From JALORV01 sp963712485 (GTDB lineage Bacteria > Pseudomonadota > Gammaproteobacteria > Burkholderiales > Burkholderiaceae_F): 64,000 nt of DNA. Position 1 is the first letter of the stretch; each line of letters starts with the position of its first letter. Shown piece after piece: positions 1 to 8,513 of this stretch. The notes under the pieces are model-generated. The model was not told the origin of the DNA and ran no database searches. It worked only from the letters and a program-made list of their open reading frames with translations. The translations under genes were made by a program, and so were the position numbers. Where the stretch lies: assembly GCA_963712485.1 (NCBI GenBank), contig CAVQID010000059.1:35713-99712 (forward strand), given 5' to 3'.

Positions 1-1692
1 CGTCACGTCGATGTCCTCGGCCAGCAGGCCGAAGCGATTCCGGCACGCCAGGACCTTTTCGAATTCTTCGCGCGCACGATCGCGTTCGCCCATCGCGGCG
101 AGCGCCTGGATCCACCAGAACGTGCACACCACGAATGCGGTTTCCGGCGAACCGAAGTCGTCGGGGCGGTCATAGCGCATCAGGAAATCGCCCCGTCTCA
201 GGTGCGACTCGACGGCGGCGACGGTGCCGCGCAGACGCGCATCAGAAACAGGCAGGAAGTCGAGTTCGGTCATCAGTAGCAGGCTGGCATCGAGGGCCTC
301 GCCACCAAAGGTGGCAACGAAGCTGCCCAGTGCCGGATTCCACGCTTCGCGGCAGATGCATTCGCGGATGATGGCCGCCTGGTTCGACCAGTATTGCTCG
401 CGCTCGTCGAGCTGCAGTCGGCGTGCGATGCGTGCGAGTCGGTCGCATGCGGCCCAGCACATCAGGGCCGAAAACGTATGAACTTCCTGCCTTCCACGGT
501 ATTCCCAGATGCTTGCATCGGGCAGGGTGTGGCGGGCGAAGGCCTGCTCTCCGAGCGCTTCGAGCTGATGAAACAGGTCGACGTCGCCGGGGCGTTCGAG
601 CCGCGCATCGAAGAAAGCGTGTGTGACCCCCAGGATGGCCGCGCCATAGACGTCATGCTGAACCTGCTTGTAAGCCAGGTTGCCGACGCGTACGGGGCCC
701 ATGCGGCGATAGCCCGCCAGCGATTCGGCTGTCTGCTCCTCCAGTTCCGGCACGGTATTCAGCGCATAGACCGGCTGCAGCGAGCTGCCCTGAGCGCCCG
801 CGACGATGTTCTCGATGTAGCGCAGGTACCGCTCCAGCGATCCGGTGGCCCCGAGCCGGCTCAGCGCGTTGAGAACGAAATAGGCATCGCGCAGCCAGCA
901 ATAGCGGTAGTCCCAGGTGCGTTGCGTGTTCGGCGCCTCCGGCACCGACGTCGTCAGCGCGGCGATGATGCCGCCGGTGTCATCGAACGTATTGAGCTTC
1001 AGCGTGATCGCCGCGCGAATGACCGCTTCCTGCCACTCGAGCGGAACGGCGAGGTTGCGCACCCAGCGCCTCCAATAGCGCGACGTCTCTTCATGCATGC
1101 GCCGGCCGACGTCGAGGGGATTGTCCTGCAGCGTCTCGTCGGGGCCCAGGATGAACGTCAGCGAGCTGTCGACCAGCACACTGCGCGATTCGAGCACGTG
1201 CGTAATCGGCGCGTCGGTGGTCATCCGCAGCGCGTACGCCGGGACCTCCGCGCGAATGTGATGGCTGCCGAAGCTCATGCGCGGTCGAGTCGCGCCATAT
1301 TCGCAGCGCGGGTCGAAGCGCACCTTGATCCGCGGCCGGCCCTCCAGCCTGCGCACGATCCGCACCAGCGTCACCGGGGCAAAGTAGCGCCCGTGCTGGT
1401 GGAACCGCGGTGCGAAGTCGATCAGTTCGATGCGTCCGCCGTCGCGATCGGCCATTTCGGTGCGCAGTATCGCGGTGTTGCGTTCGTAGGCTTGCGTGAT
1501 GGAAGCGCAGTCCTGCAGTTCGATGTCGAACCGGCCGCCCGCGGAGCCGTCGTCGAGCAGCGAACAGAAGACCGGATCGCCGTCGAAGCGCGGCACGCAC
1601 ATCCATACGACGCTGGCGTTCGCGTCGATCAGCGCGCCGATGCGCGAGTTGCCGATTGCGGCGAGGTCGAGGCTGGAAGTCCGAGGCTGCAT
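1..1692 (-). CDS. Glycoside hydrolase family 15 protein (glucoamylase/trehalase-like), 3' end cut by window edge
   Basis: The reverse strand is open from the ATG at 1692 to the window edge, giving 564 residues without a stop. The start has an AAAGGG ribosome site and lies 10 bases after the glucokinase stop. Family hallmarks are visible: N-terminal IGNSRIGALID, the substrate-site motif TWDYRYCWLRDA near residue 257, SIWEYRG near 395 (its Glu is the expected catalytic acid) and GSPETAFVVCTFW near 512 (its Glu is the expected base). The family hydrolyses alpha-glucosidic bonds in maltodextrins or trehalose and releases glucose, which fits the glucokinase just upstream in the same direction. No signal peptide is seen, so it is probably cytoplasmic. 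Only the last few dozen residues should be missing. Exact substrate is unknown. Confidence 0.9.
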   Translation of the reverse strand, partial: MQPRTSSLDLAAIGNSRIGALIDANASVVWMCVPRFDGDPVFCSLLDDGSAGGRFDIELQDCASITQAYERNTAILRTEMADRDGGRIELIDFAPRFHQHGRYFAPVTLVRIVRRLEGRPRIKVRFDPRCEYGATRPRMSFGSHHIRAEVPAYALRMTTDAPITHVLESRSVLVDSSLTFILGPDETLQDNPLDVGRRMHEETSRYWRRWVRNLAVPLEWQEAVIRAAITLKLNTFDDTGGIIAALTTSVPEAPNTQRTWDYRYCWLRDAYFVLNALSRLGATGSLERYLRYIENIVAGAQGSSLQPVYALNTVPELEEQTAESLAGYRRMGPVRVGNLAYKQVQHDVYGAAILGVTHAFFDARLERPGDVDLFHQLEALGEQAFARHTLPDASIWEYRGRQEVHTFSALMCWAACDRLARIARRLQLDEREQYWSNQAAIIRECICREAWNPALGSFVATFGGEALDASLLLMTELDFLPVSDARLRGTVAAVESHLRRGDFLMRYDRPDDFGSPETAFVVCTFWWIQALAAMGERDRAREEFEKVLACRNRFGLLAEDIDVT

Positions 1693-1702
1693 CCGACCCT
1701 TT

Positions 1703-2770
1703 CTACGAATCGAGAACGGGCGCACTGACCGCCCCTGAAAGAAGGCAGCCGAGTCCGCGCGCGGCGAGGTCGTCAGCGTGCACGCGAACCAGCGGGACGT
1801 CCCGAAGCTGCTCGGTGAAGCGGCCCTTGCTTTCGAAACCGCTCCGCAACGCGGCGGGGTTGAGTGCGGGGCCGAGCCCTTGCAGCACGCCACCCGTGAG
1901 GTAAACGCCACCCAGGGCGCCCACGGCCAGACAGAGGTCGCCCGCGAACTGCCCAAGGGCATGCGCAAATGCATTCGCCGCACGGACCGCGTGCGGCTCG
2001 CCGACCAGCGCACGCGCAGCGACTGCGGCGGCGGCAACGGGCTGCTCAGCACTGCATGCCGCGGCGTCGAACAGTGCCAGTCCTGCACCGCTCAGCAGCC
2101 GCTCCCACGAAACCCTTCCGTGCAATCGAGCCGCCAGGTCTCGCGCGGCGCGTGCGTCGTCAGTGGCCACTGCCGCAGTCATGTGGCCGGCTTCGCTCGC
2201 GAGGATGCGTGGCGCCCCGGGATCGTCCAGCACTATCGCGGCGCCGAGTCCGGTGCCTACGCCGATCAGGACCTTGGGGGCTGCAGCGACGGCGCACCCT
2301 GCGCTGGCCTCCAGCTCAGCCGGCGCGAGTGTGTGCAGGCCGGCGGCAGCGGCGACGAGATCATTGACAAGACGGAGCCGGGTCAGTCCTGCGCTCGCTC
2401 GCAAGTGCGCCGAGTCGAGCGTCCAGTTCCGATTCGTCATCGGCAGCGTTGCCTTGCCGCTGATCGGCAGCGCGACGGCGAGCATCGCCTGTGTCGCCTG
2501 TGAACCGACGTCGCGCCGATACGCGTGAATGACCGCGGCGATGTCGGCAAAGTCGTCATTCTGGTAGGTCCGGAAGGCGCCTCGCGCCAGCCCATCGCGC
2601 GGGTTCCAGCGATCGAATCGAGCGTGGGTGCCGCCGATATCAGCGACCAGCCATTCGCCACTCGCAGCGGACAGCCGGTGAGCAAAGACGTTGGCGGCGG
2701 TCAGACGGTCCGCGCTCGAGGTCGCTTGCGCGACTGACGATGCGGCCGAGGGACTTCTGCCCATACTCAT
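1703..2770 (-). CDS. glk: Glucokinase
   Basis: ROK/hexokinase-fold sugar kinase that phosphorylates glucose with ATP. The phosphate-binding motif DIGGTHARF is at residues 44-52, the IGVGTGLGAAIV loop and the SEAGH segment (Glk family glucose-contact region) follow, and a second glycine-rich loop (YLTGGVLQG) lies near the C-terminus. At 355 residues it carries about 36 extra N-terminal residues compared with E. coli Glk. No ATG, GTG or TTG lies between residue 3 and the core, so the extension is probably real. The AGAAGG site is only 2 bases from the first ATG but 8 from the third codon (also ATG, 2764), which is the likelier start. It probably forms an operon with the downstream GH15 hydrolase, passing released glucose into glycolysis. 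Confidence 0.92.
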   Translation of the reverse strand: MSMGRSPSAASSVAQATSSADRLTAANVFAHRLSAASGEWLVADIGGTHARFDRWNPRDGLARGAFRTYQNDDFADIAAVIHAYRRDVGSQATQAMLAVALPISGKATLPMTNRNWTLDSAHLRASAGLTRLRLVNDLVAAAAGLHTLAPAELEASAGCAVAAAPKVLIGVGTGLGAAIVLDDPGAPRILASEAGHMTAAVATDDARAARDLAARLHGRVSWERLLSGAGLALFDAAACSAEQPVAAAAVAARALVGEPHAVRAANAFAHALGQFAGDLCLAVGALGGVYLTGGVLQGLGPALNPAALRSGFESKGRFTEQLRDVPLVRVHADDLAARGLGCLLSGAVSAPVLDS

Positions 2771-3293
2771 GACCTTCTCATTCCTTCATCCGCGCCCGTT
2801 GCCATCGATGCGAAGGCGGGCGGCATCGCAGGCGTTATGGCGGGACAGTTGAGTACATTGGCCGCGTGGCCAGGGGTCCTATGCCGTTCGCAAGCAAGGC
2901 GCAGGCCATGCGGCTGATCACCACCGCATCGCCAGTCCATTGCCATCACGGTGACGCAAGCGGCGCTCTGGACGCAACGTCGTCGCCGCAGATGGCAGCA
3001 ATCTTCGGGCCGCAAGGAGTCGCCGGTGACGCGCGCAGTATTTTCTGGTGCAGGAACAGCGCTGCGAGCAGCCTGGATGAGGGGATCGTTGCTCCGTCCG
3101 CATGGGCAATCGTAGACCAAGCCACCGATCGAGGCGAGCTCGCAGGGCAGGAGCTTTCCGAGCTTGGTGGGATGTCGGCGAACCGGTGGTTGCTGCCGAG
3201 CCCGCGAGTCGCGGCGAAGCCGCGTCACGGCAGCCTGCACCTGATCCTGGCTGAAGCCGAGCCGGCCGGACGGACCCGTATCATCGTCGCCTC
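2771..3293. other. Intergenic region between divergent glk and rmuC
   Basis: This 523-base gap separates the divergent starts of glk and rmuC. Open frames exist on both strands (2866-3297 plus, 2767-3240 minus), but their translations are Arg/Ala/Pro-rich, show no recognisable domain, and look like the random open frames expected at this GC content. No tRNA, clear terminator or strong sigma-70 promoter was recognised by eye. It must contain the promoters of both flanking genes. Confidence 0.5.
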
Positions 3294-4685
3294 ATGACTG
3301 AATCGCTCATTGTTGCTCTTGCCATTGGTGCGGCCGTCCTCGTGTTGGCGGCAATCGTCGTCTTGAGGTCGCGCCACTCCGCGATCGCGGTGCTCGAACG
3401 CCTGGACGAACTCGCGCGTGCCAACGAGCGGCTGGAGCGCGAATTGCGCACCGCGATCGAGGCCTCCGCGGCGACACTGAGAATGGAAACGGGCGCGCGT
3501 CTCGGCGAATTGCAGACCGGACTGGTACAGCTGGTCACAGGACTCGGTGGCGTGCAAGGCCAGCAGCTGCTCGGCTTCGGCCAGCAGGTGGCGCGCATGT
3601 CGGAGTCCGCGGAATCCGCGGCGCGCATGAACCGCGAGGAGAGCGCGCAGCATCTGAAGGATTTCGCCACCGGCATGCAGTTGCAGATCGGCGACCTGAC
3701 GCGCGCAATCCAGCAGAACCTGGCGGACGTACGCACGACTCTGCAGGGTCAACTGACCAGCCTGCAGCAGGGTAATGAAACGAAACTGGACCAGATGCGG
3801 GCGACGGTCGAGGAAAAGCTCCAAAGCACGCTCGAGGCACGGCTCGGAGAGTCGTTCAAGCTGGTGTCGGATCGTCTCGAGCAGGTGCACCGCGGGCTGG
3901 GAGAGATGCAGACGCTGGCGGCCGGTGTGGGTGATCTCAAGCGCGTGCTGTCCAACGTCAAGTCGCGCGGCGGCTATGGCGAGGTACAACTGGCCGCACT
4001 GCTCGAGCAGCTGCTGACCGCCGAGCAGTACGCGGTCAATGTCGCGACGCGACCGGGCTCCCGGGAACGCGTCGAGTTCGCGGTCAGGCTTCCGGGCCAG
4101 AAGGACGCTCCCTGCTGGCTGCCGATTGACTCGAAGTTTCCGGTGGAAGACTATGAACGGCTGCAACTGGCGCAGGACCGGGCTGACGCCGTTGCGATCG
4201 AGGAGGCCGGCCGCAACCTCGAGAGGACCGTGAAGACGCAGGCGCGCATGATCCGCGAGAAGTATCTCGAACCGCCGCACACGACGGATTTCGCGCTGAT
4301 GTTCTTGGCGACCGAAGGGCTGTACGCCGAAGTGCTGCGGCGTCCCGGGCTGGTGGAATCCATGCAGCGTGAACAACGCGTCGTGGTGACCGGACCGACG
4401 ACACTTTCGGCCATGCTCAACAGCTTGCAGATGGGCTTCCGCACGCTGGCCCTGGAACAGCGGTCCGCCGAGGTCTGGCAGGTGCTCGGGGCAGTGAAGA
4501 CGGAGTTCGGCAAGTTCGGCGACGTATTGGGCAAGGTCAAGGCGCAACTGCAGACCGCATCGAATACGATCGAGCAGGCGGAGACGCGCACGCGCCGGAT
4601 GACGCGCGCGCTGCGGGCGGTCGAGGCGCTGCCGGCTGAGCAGGCAACACAATTGCTGCCGCCCGAGCGCAGCGACGACGGCTGA
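3294..4685 (+). CDS. rmuC: DNA recombination protein RmuC homologue
   Basis: 463-residue protein with the RmuC layout: one N-terminal membrane helix (residues 5-24, IVALAIGAAVLVLAAIVVL), a long coiled-coil (about 30-200) and the RmuC domain (about 200-420) with LSNVKSRGGYGEVQLAALLE and PIDSKFPVEDYERL. RmuC is a predicted nuclease-fold protein that limits recombination at inverted repeats; its biochemical activity is poorly defined. The start is the ATG just after an in-frame membrane-proximal junction and has no strong ribosome site. A response-regulator gene begins 4 bases after its stop, suggesting cotranscription. Confidence 0.9.
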   Translation: MTESLIVALAIGAAVLVLAAIVVLRSRHSAIAVLERLDELARANERLERELRTAIEASAATLRMETGARLGELQTGLVQLVTGLGGVQGQQLLGFGQQVARMSESAESAARMNREESAQHLKDFATGMQLQIGDLTRAIQQNLADVRTTLQGQLTSLQQGNETKLDQMRATVEEKLQSTLEARLGESFKLVSDRLEQVHRGLGEMQTLAAGVGDLKRVLSNVKSRGGYGEVQLAALLEQLLTAEQYAVNVATRPGSRERVEFAVRLPGQKDAPCWLPIDSKFPVEDYERLQLAQDRADAVAIEEAGRNLERTVKTQARMIREKYLEPPHTTDFALMFLATEGLYAEVLRRPGLVESMQREQRVVVTGPTTLSAMLNSLQMGFRTLALEQRSAEVWQVLGAVKTEFGKFGDVLGKVKAQLQTASNTIEQAETRTRRMTRALRAVEALPAEQATQLLPPERSDDG

Positions 4686-4689
4686 AGAG

Positions 4690-5100
4690 ATGCCCGGCAG
4701 CACCGGCCAGACATTCGATGCGGGAGCGACTCCGGGCCGGGTGATGATCGTCGACGACAACCGCGACGCCGCCGAGACGCTGTCGGCACTGCTGCAGCTC
4801 GACGGCAACCAGATCGAAATCGCCTACAGCGGAACCGAGGCGATCGACAAGGGCGCGAAGTTCCTGCCGCAGCTGGTGCTGCTCGACATCGGCATGCCGG
4901 GAATGGATGGCTATCACACTTGTCGCGCAGTGCGTGCGTGCGACTGGGGCAGCAACGCGATGATTGTTGCGGTCACGGGTTGGGGCCAGGAGACCGACCG
5001 GCGCATGAGCCGCGAAGCCGGTTTCGATGGACACCTCGTGAAGCCGGTTGAATATGCCGCGCTCAAGGATCTGCTGCGTCGGGCGACGAAAGGCTCCTGA
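4690..5100 (+). CDS. Stand-alone response-regulator receiver protein
   Basis: 136-residue single CheY-like receiver domain with no output domain. The acidic pair Asp22-Asp23, phospho-acceptor Asp66 (LLDIGMPGMDG), Thr96 (VAVTGWGQ) and Lys118 (HLVKPVE) are all present, so it should be phosphorylatable. The HLVKPVEYAALKDLL ending is typical of receivers that pair with hybrid histidine kinases. No kinase gene lies in the window, so its partner is unknown. The start is 4 bases after rmuC, indicating translational coupling. Confidence 0.88.
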   Translation: MPGSTGQTFDAGATPGRVMIVDDNRDAAETLSALLQLDGNQIEIAYSGTEAIDKGAKFLPQLVLLDIGMPGMDGYHTCRAVRACDWGSNAMIVAVTGWGQETDRRMSREAGFDGHLVKPVEYAALKDLLRRATKGS

Positions 5101-5126
5101 GCTCTGCGCGTGGGAGGAGGTGGACG

Positions 5127-5531
5127 ATGGTGATGCGCATCGTGAGGTTGGGCACTCCCCGCGCCCGGGACGAAGGCGTGCGCATTGGTACCGTGCGCCG
5201 TCCGCCGCGCGGTGTGCCGAAGACGGAATTCGCTGCCAAGGACTGGTACGACGTGTGGTTTCCCAACCTCTCGCCCAGCGCAGAGACAATGAAAATCGGC
5301 CAGGCTGCACGGACGCCGGCAGAGTGGGCCGGCTTCATCCGCAAGTACCGCGCCGAGATGGCCCGGTCGGACAACGCGCATTCCATCGGCCTACTGGCGG
5401 CGCTGTCACACCAGAGCAATTTTTCGGTGGGGTGTTACTGCGAGGACGAGGCACGTTGCCATCGCTCGATCCTGCGCGTGCTGCTGCGAGACCAGGGCGC
5501 CGCCATCGCCGACGGCGAGTCCGCTGCCTAG
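5127..5531 (+). CDS. DUF488 family protein
   Basis: 134 residues with the DUF488 signature near the C-terminus (CYCEDEARCHRSIL, residues about 102-115) and a WYDVWFPNLSPS segment earlier. The two Cys followed by Cys-His resemble the pattern seen throughout the family, whose function is not established. It lies in the same direction as rmuC and the receiver gene. Its stop codon overlaps that of the convergent aminotransferase by 4 bases. Confidence 0.8.
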   Translation: MVMRIVRLGTPRARDEGVRIGTVRRPPRGVPKTEFAAKDWYDVWFPNLSPSAETMKIGQAARTPAEWAGFIRKYRAEMARSDNAHSIGLLAALSHQSNFSVGCYCEDEARCHRSILRVLLRDQGAAIADGESAA

Positions 5532-6685
5532 AGCGCGCTGGTAATGCGTTGCAGCGCCTCGCGCAGCGTCGAGTCGCTCTTCGCGAAGCAGAAGCGCACG
5601 ACGCGGCGGTCCTGCGGCGCGTTGTAGAAGACGGAGACCGGAATGACGGCGACGCCGTACTTCACGATCATCGTCTGGGCGAATTCTGTTTCCGGGTCGT
5701 CGCTCAGCGACGAATAGTCGGCCAGCACAAAATAAGTGCCCTCGCAAGGCAGCACGCGAAACGGCGTGCTGCTGAGGCCATCGATCAGCAGATCGCGCTT
5801 GGCTTGGTAGAACGCCGGCAACTGCAGATACGGCGTCGGATCCTTCAGGTAGGCCGCAAAGGCATGCTGCGCGGGTGTGTTCACGGCGAACACCATGAAC
5901 TGATGCACCTTGCGCATCTCGGTGGTGAGCGCCGCGGGCGCGCAGACATGGCCCACTTTCCAGCCGGTCGTATGAAAGGTTTTGCCGAAGCTCGAGACGA
6001 CGACCGCGCGGGCGGCGAGCGCGGGCGAGCGCATCAGCGACTGGTGCGTTCTGCCGTCGAAGATGATGTGCTCGTACACCTCGTCGGACAGCAGCAGCAC
6101 GCCAGTGCCTTCGACGATGTCTTCCAGCGCGGCGAGGTCTTCAGGCCGGAGCAGGCGCCCGGTGGGGTTGTGCGGAAAATTGAGCATCAGCAGCCGGGTC
6201 TTCGGCGTGATGGCCCCGCGCACGCGTTCCCAGTCAGGCGCGTAGTCGCGCGTTGCATCGAGGGGCACAAAGACCGGGCGCCCGCCCGCCAGCACGATCG
6301 ACGGTACATAGCTGTCGTAAACCGGTTCCAGGACGATGACCTCATCGCCCGGTTGCACCAGCGCGAGCACGCTGGCCATGATCGCCTGTGTCGCACCCGC
6401 TGTGATCGTGATCTCGGTCTCGGCATCGTGACGATGGTGATAGAGATCTGCGTTCTTGGCGGCAATCGCCTCGCGCAGTGCGCCAACACCACTCATCGGC
6501 GCGTACTGGTTGTGCCCGTCGCGGACTGCGTCGCTGAGGTGCTGCTGCAGCACCGGGTCGCAATTGAAGTCGGGAAAGCCCTGGCCAAGATTGACCGCGT
6601 GATGCCTGGCCGCCAGCTGGGACATGATCGTGAAGATCGTCGTCCCGACATTGGGCAGTTTCGACACGGAGCGTTGCGGCAGCAT
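5528..6685 (-). CDS. Class I/II PLP aminotransferase (methionine aminotransferase YbdL-like)
   Basis: 385 residues, almost the length of E. coli YbdL (386). Fold-type I features are all present: NLGQGFPDF near the N-terminus, the NPHNPTG-type segment (LNFPHNPTGRLL), SDEVYEHIIFDG, and SSFGKTFHTTGWKVG with the Schiff-base Lys near residue 235. Members transaminate methionine and aromatic or histidine side-chain amino acids, often with 2-oxo-4-methylthiobutanoate in methionine salvage. The reading frame stays open further upstream, but the ATG at 6685 follows an AGGA site and matches the family N-terminus. Monocistronic and convergent with the DUF488 gene. Confidence 0.9.
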   Translation of the reverse strand: MLPQRSVSKLPNVGTTIFTIMSQLAARHHAVNLGQGFPDFNCDPVLQQHLSDAVRDGHNQYAPMSGVGALREAIAAKNADLYHHRHDAETEITITAGATQAIMASVLALVQPGDEVIVLEPVYDSYVPSIVLAGGRPVFVPLDATRDYAPDWERVRGAITPKTRLLMLNFPHNPTGRLLRPEDLAALEDIVEGTGVLLLSDEVYEHIIFDGRTHQSLMRSPALAARAVVVSSFGKTFHTTGWKVGHVCAPAALTTEMRKVHQFMVFAVNTPAQHAFAAYLKDPTPYLQLPAFYQAKRDLLIDGLSSTPFRVLPCEGTYFVLADYSSLSDDPETEFAQTMIVKYGVAVIPVSVFYNAPQDRRVVRFCFAKSDSTLREALQRITSAL

Positions 6686-6781
6686 GAATATCCTGTAAAA
6701 ACAAATATTTAGGATGGATCGAATTATACTTCGCGGACTTCGCCGCAGTTCGCTTCCTTCAGTTTCACTGACCGGCCTTCG

Positions 6782-7378
6782 ATGACCCCTGATCGACTCG
6801 ACGATGCGGCATTGGACCTTGTGTTTCGCGCCGCGCGCACGCACAACGCGTGGCTCGACCGCGCGGTGCCGGAAGTCTTGCTGCAGGACATCTACGAGCT
6901 TTACAAATGGGGCCCCACCAGCGCGAACTGTTCGCCGCAGCGTGTGGTCTTCGTCCGGTCTCCGCAGGCGAAGGAGCGACTGCTGGCCTGCATGAATCCC
7001 GGCAACGTGGAGAAGACCCGTCAGGCCCCGGTGACGGCGATCCTGGCGATGGACATGCACTTCTACGATGAACTGCCGGAACTGTTCCCGCATGCACCCG
7101 ACGCACGCTCCTGGTTCGCGGGCAAGCCGGCCCTGATCGAAAGCACCGCTTTCCGCAACAGTTCACTGCAGGGTGGCTACTTCATCATCGCCGCGCGTGC
7201 GCTCGGGCTCGACTGCGGCCCGATGTCCGGTTTCGACGCAACCCGGCTCAATGCCGAGTTCTTTCCGGATGGCCGCTGGCGCGTGAACTTCGTCTGCAAC
7301 CTGGGCTACGGCGACGCCTCGGCGCTGCTTGCGCGGTCGCCACGGCTGTCGTTCGACGCAGCCTGTCGGGTGCTGTGA
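6782..7378 (+). CDS. Nitroreductase-family protein, RutE/HadB-like (malonic semialdehyde reductase)
   Basis: 198-residue FMN-dependent nitroreductase-fold protein. It is close in length to E. coli RutE (196) and shares its features: DIYELYKWGPTSANCSPQR (FMN contact), ALIESTAFRNSSLQGGY and LGLDCGPMSGFD. RutE reduces malonic semialdehyde to 3-hydroxypropionate in pyrimidine breakdown, but no other rut gene is present, so the substrate here is uncertain. It starts about 100 bases from the divergent aminotransferase, and an M14 peptidase gene starts 1 base after its stop. Confidence 0.82.
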   Translation: MTPDRLDDAALDLVFRAARTHNAWLDRAVPEVLLQDIYELYKWGPTSANCSPQRVVFVRSPQAKERLLACMNPGNVEKTRQAPVTAILAMDMHFYDELPELFPHAPDARSWFAGKPALIESTAFRNSSLQGGYFIIAARALGLDCGPMSGFDATRLNAEFFPDGRWRVNFVCNLGYGDASALLARSPRLSFDAACRVL

Positions 7379-7379
7379 C

Positions 7380-8513
7380 ATGGCCATCGGAATCAGCAGT
7401 GCGTTTGACAGTGGCTCCATCGTCGTCGTCCGTATCGGCGAAGCGGACGCCGATCTGCGCATCCGTCACGACGTGCACGGCGATGGTGAGCCCGGCGAGT
7501 TCCTGCAGTGGTTTCACTTCCGCGTCAGCGGGGCCGAGGACTCCGGCGCATCGCTGCGCGTGCTCAACGCCGGCGAAACCACGTATCCCGGCGGATGGCC
7601 TGGCTACCGCGCAGTGGCCAGTGTCGACCGCCGCGACTGGGTGCGCGTGCCGACCTCGTTCGACGGCGCGGTCATGGCCATCCAGCTACCCCCCGGACCG
7701 CCGGTGTATGTCGCGTACTTCGAGCCGTTTTCGTGGGACCGGCATCTTGCGCTGCTGGCAGACTGCGTGGCACGCGGTGCCCGTCGACGCCAGCTGGGCA
7801 GCAGTATCCAGGGTCGCGACCTCGACGAACTGATCGTCGGCGAAGGCGGTCGACCCGTGTGGGTCATTGCGCGGCAGCATCCCGGAGAGACGATGGCCGA
7901 ATGGTTCATCGAGGGATTGCTGCAGCGACTGCTCGATCCGGCGGATGCGGTAGCACGCGAACTGCGACGGATGGCGACGTTTCACATCGTTCCCAACATG
8001 AATCCCGACGGCTCGGTGCTTGGCAACCTGCGGACTAATGCGGCCGGTGCCAACCTCAACCGGGAATGGCTGCAGCCTTCTGTCGAGCGCAGTCCGGAAG
8101 TTCTCGCCGTGCGCGACGCAATCCACGCCTCCGGCTGTGCTGCGTTCTTCGATATCCACGGCGACGAGAATCTGCCTTATGTCTTCGTGGCAGGCTGCGA
8201 GATGCTGCCGGGGTTCAGCACCCGACAGGCGGATGAGCAGGCGGCCTTTGCGGCCGACTTCGGCGCCGCGAGTCCGGACTTCCAGAGCCAGCATGGCTAC
8301 GCCGCCAGCAAGTACAAGGACGACGTGCTGAAGCTGGCGTCGAAATACATCGGCCACTCGTTCGGCTGCCTGTCCCTGACGCTGGAAATGCCGTTCAAGG
8401 ACAATGCCAATGCCCCGGATGAGCGCCACGGCTGGAGCGCTGCGCGCAGTGCACGACTGGGTGCAGACATGCTCGGACCGCTGCGCGACCACCTGCTGCG
8501 CACTGAGTCATGA
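7380..8513 (+). CDS. M14-family zinc carboxypeptidase (cytosolic type)
   Basis: 377 residues from the ATG at 7380, one base after the rutE-like stop; an upstream in-frame ATG lies inside that gene and is less likely. An N-terminal beta-rich domain (about 1-125) precedes the M14 catalytic domain. Zinc ligands are seen as ARQHPGETM (His and Glu) and FFDIHGDE (His); NMNPDGSVLGNLRTN and ANLNREW form the substrate site; LEMPFKDN supplies the catalytic Glu. No signal peptide. Bacterial members of this subgroup resemble cytosolic carboxypeptidases of eukaryotes; natural substrates are unknown. The stop overlaps the next start (ATGA). Confidence 0.88.
   Translation: MAIGISSAFDSGSIVVVRIGEADADLRIRHDVHGDGEPGEFLQWFHFRVSGAEDSGASLRVLNAGETTYPGGWPGYRAVASVDRRDWVRVPTSFDGAVMAIQLPPGPPVYVAYFEPFSWDRHLALLADCVARGARRRQLGSSIQGRDLDELIVGEGGRPVWVIARQHPGETMAEWFIEGLLQRLLDPADAVARELRRMATFHIVPNMNPDGSVLGNLRTNAAGANLNREWLQPSVERSPEVLAVRDAIHASGCAAFFDIHGDENLPYVFVAGCEMLPGFSTRQADEQAAFAADFGAASPDFQSQHGYAASKYKDDVLKLASKYIGHSFGCLSLTLEMPFKDNANAPDERHGWSAARSARLGADMLGPLRDHLLRTES

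Noticed and set aside
394..1728. 444-codon plus-strand open frame over the left end
   Set aside because: Its translation is Arg/Ala/Val-rich without domains. The opposite strand encodes a full GH15 enzyme with catalytic motifs over the same bases, so this is a GC-driven antisense frame.
2866..3297. 143-codon plus-strand frame before rmuC
   Set aside because: No domain or homology; it overlaps the start of rmuC and has no ribosome site.
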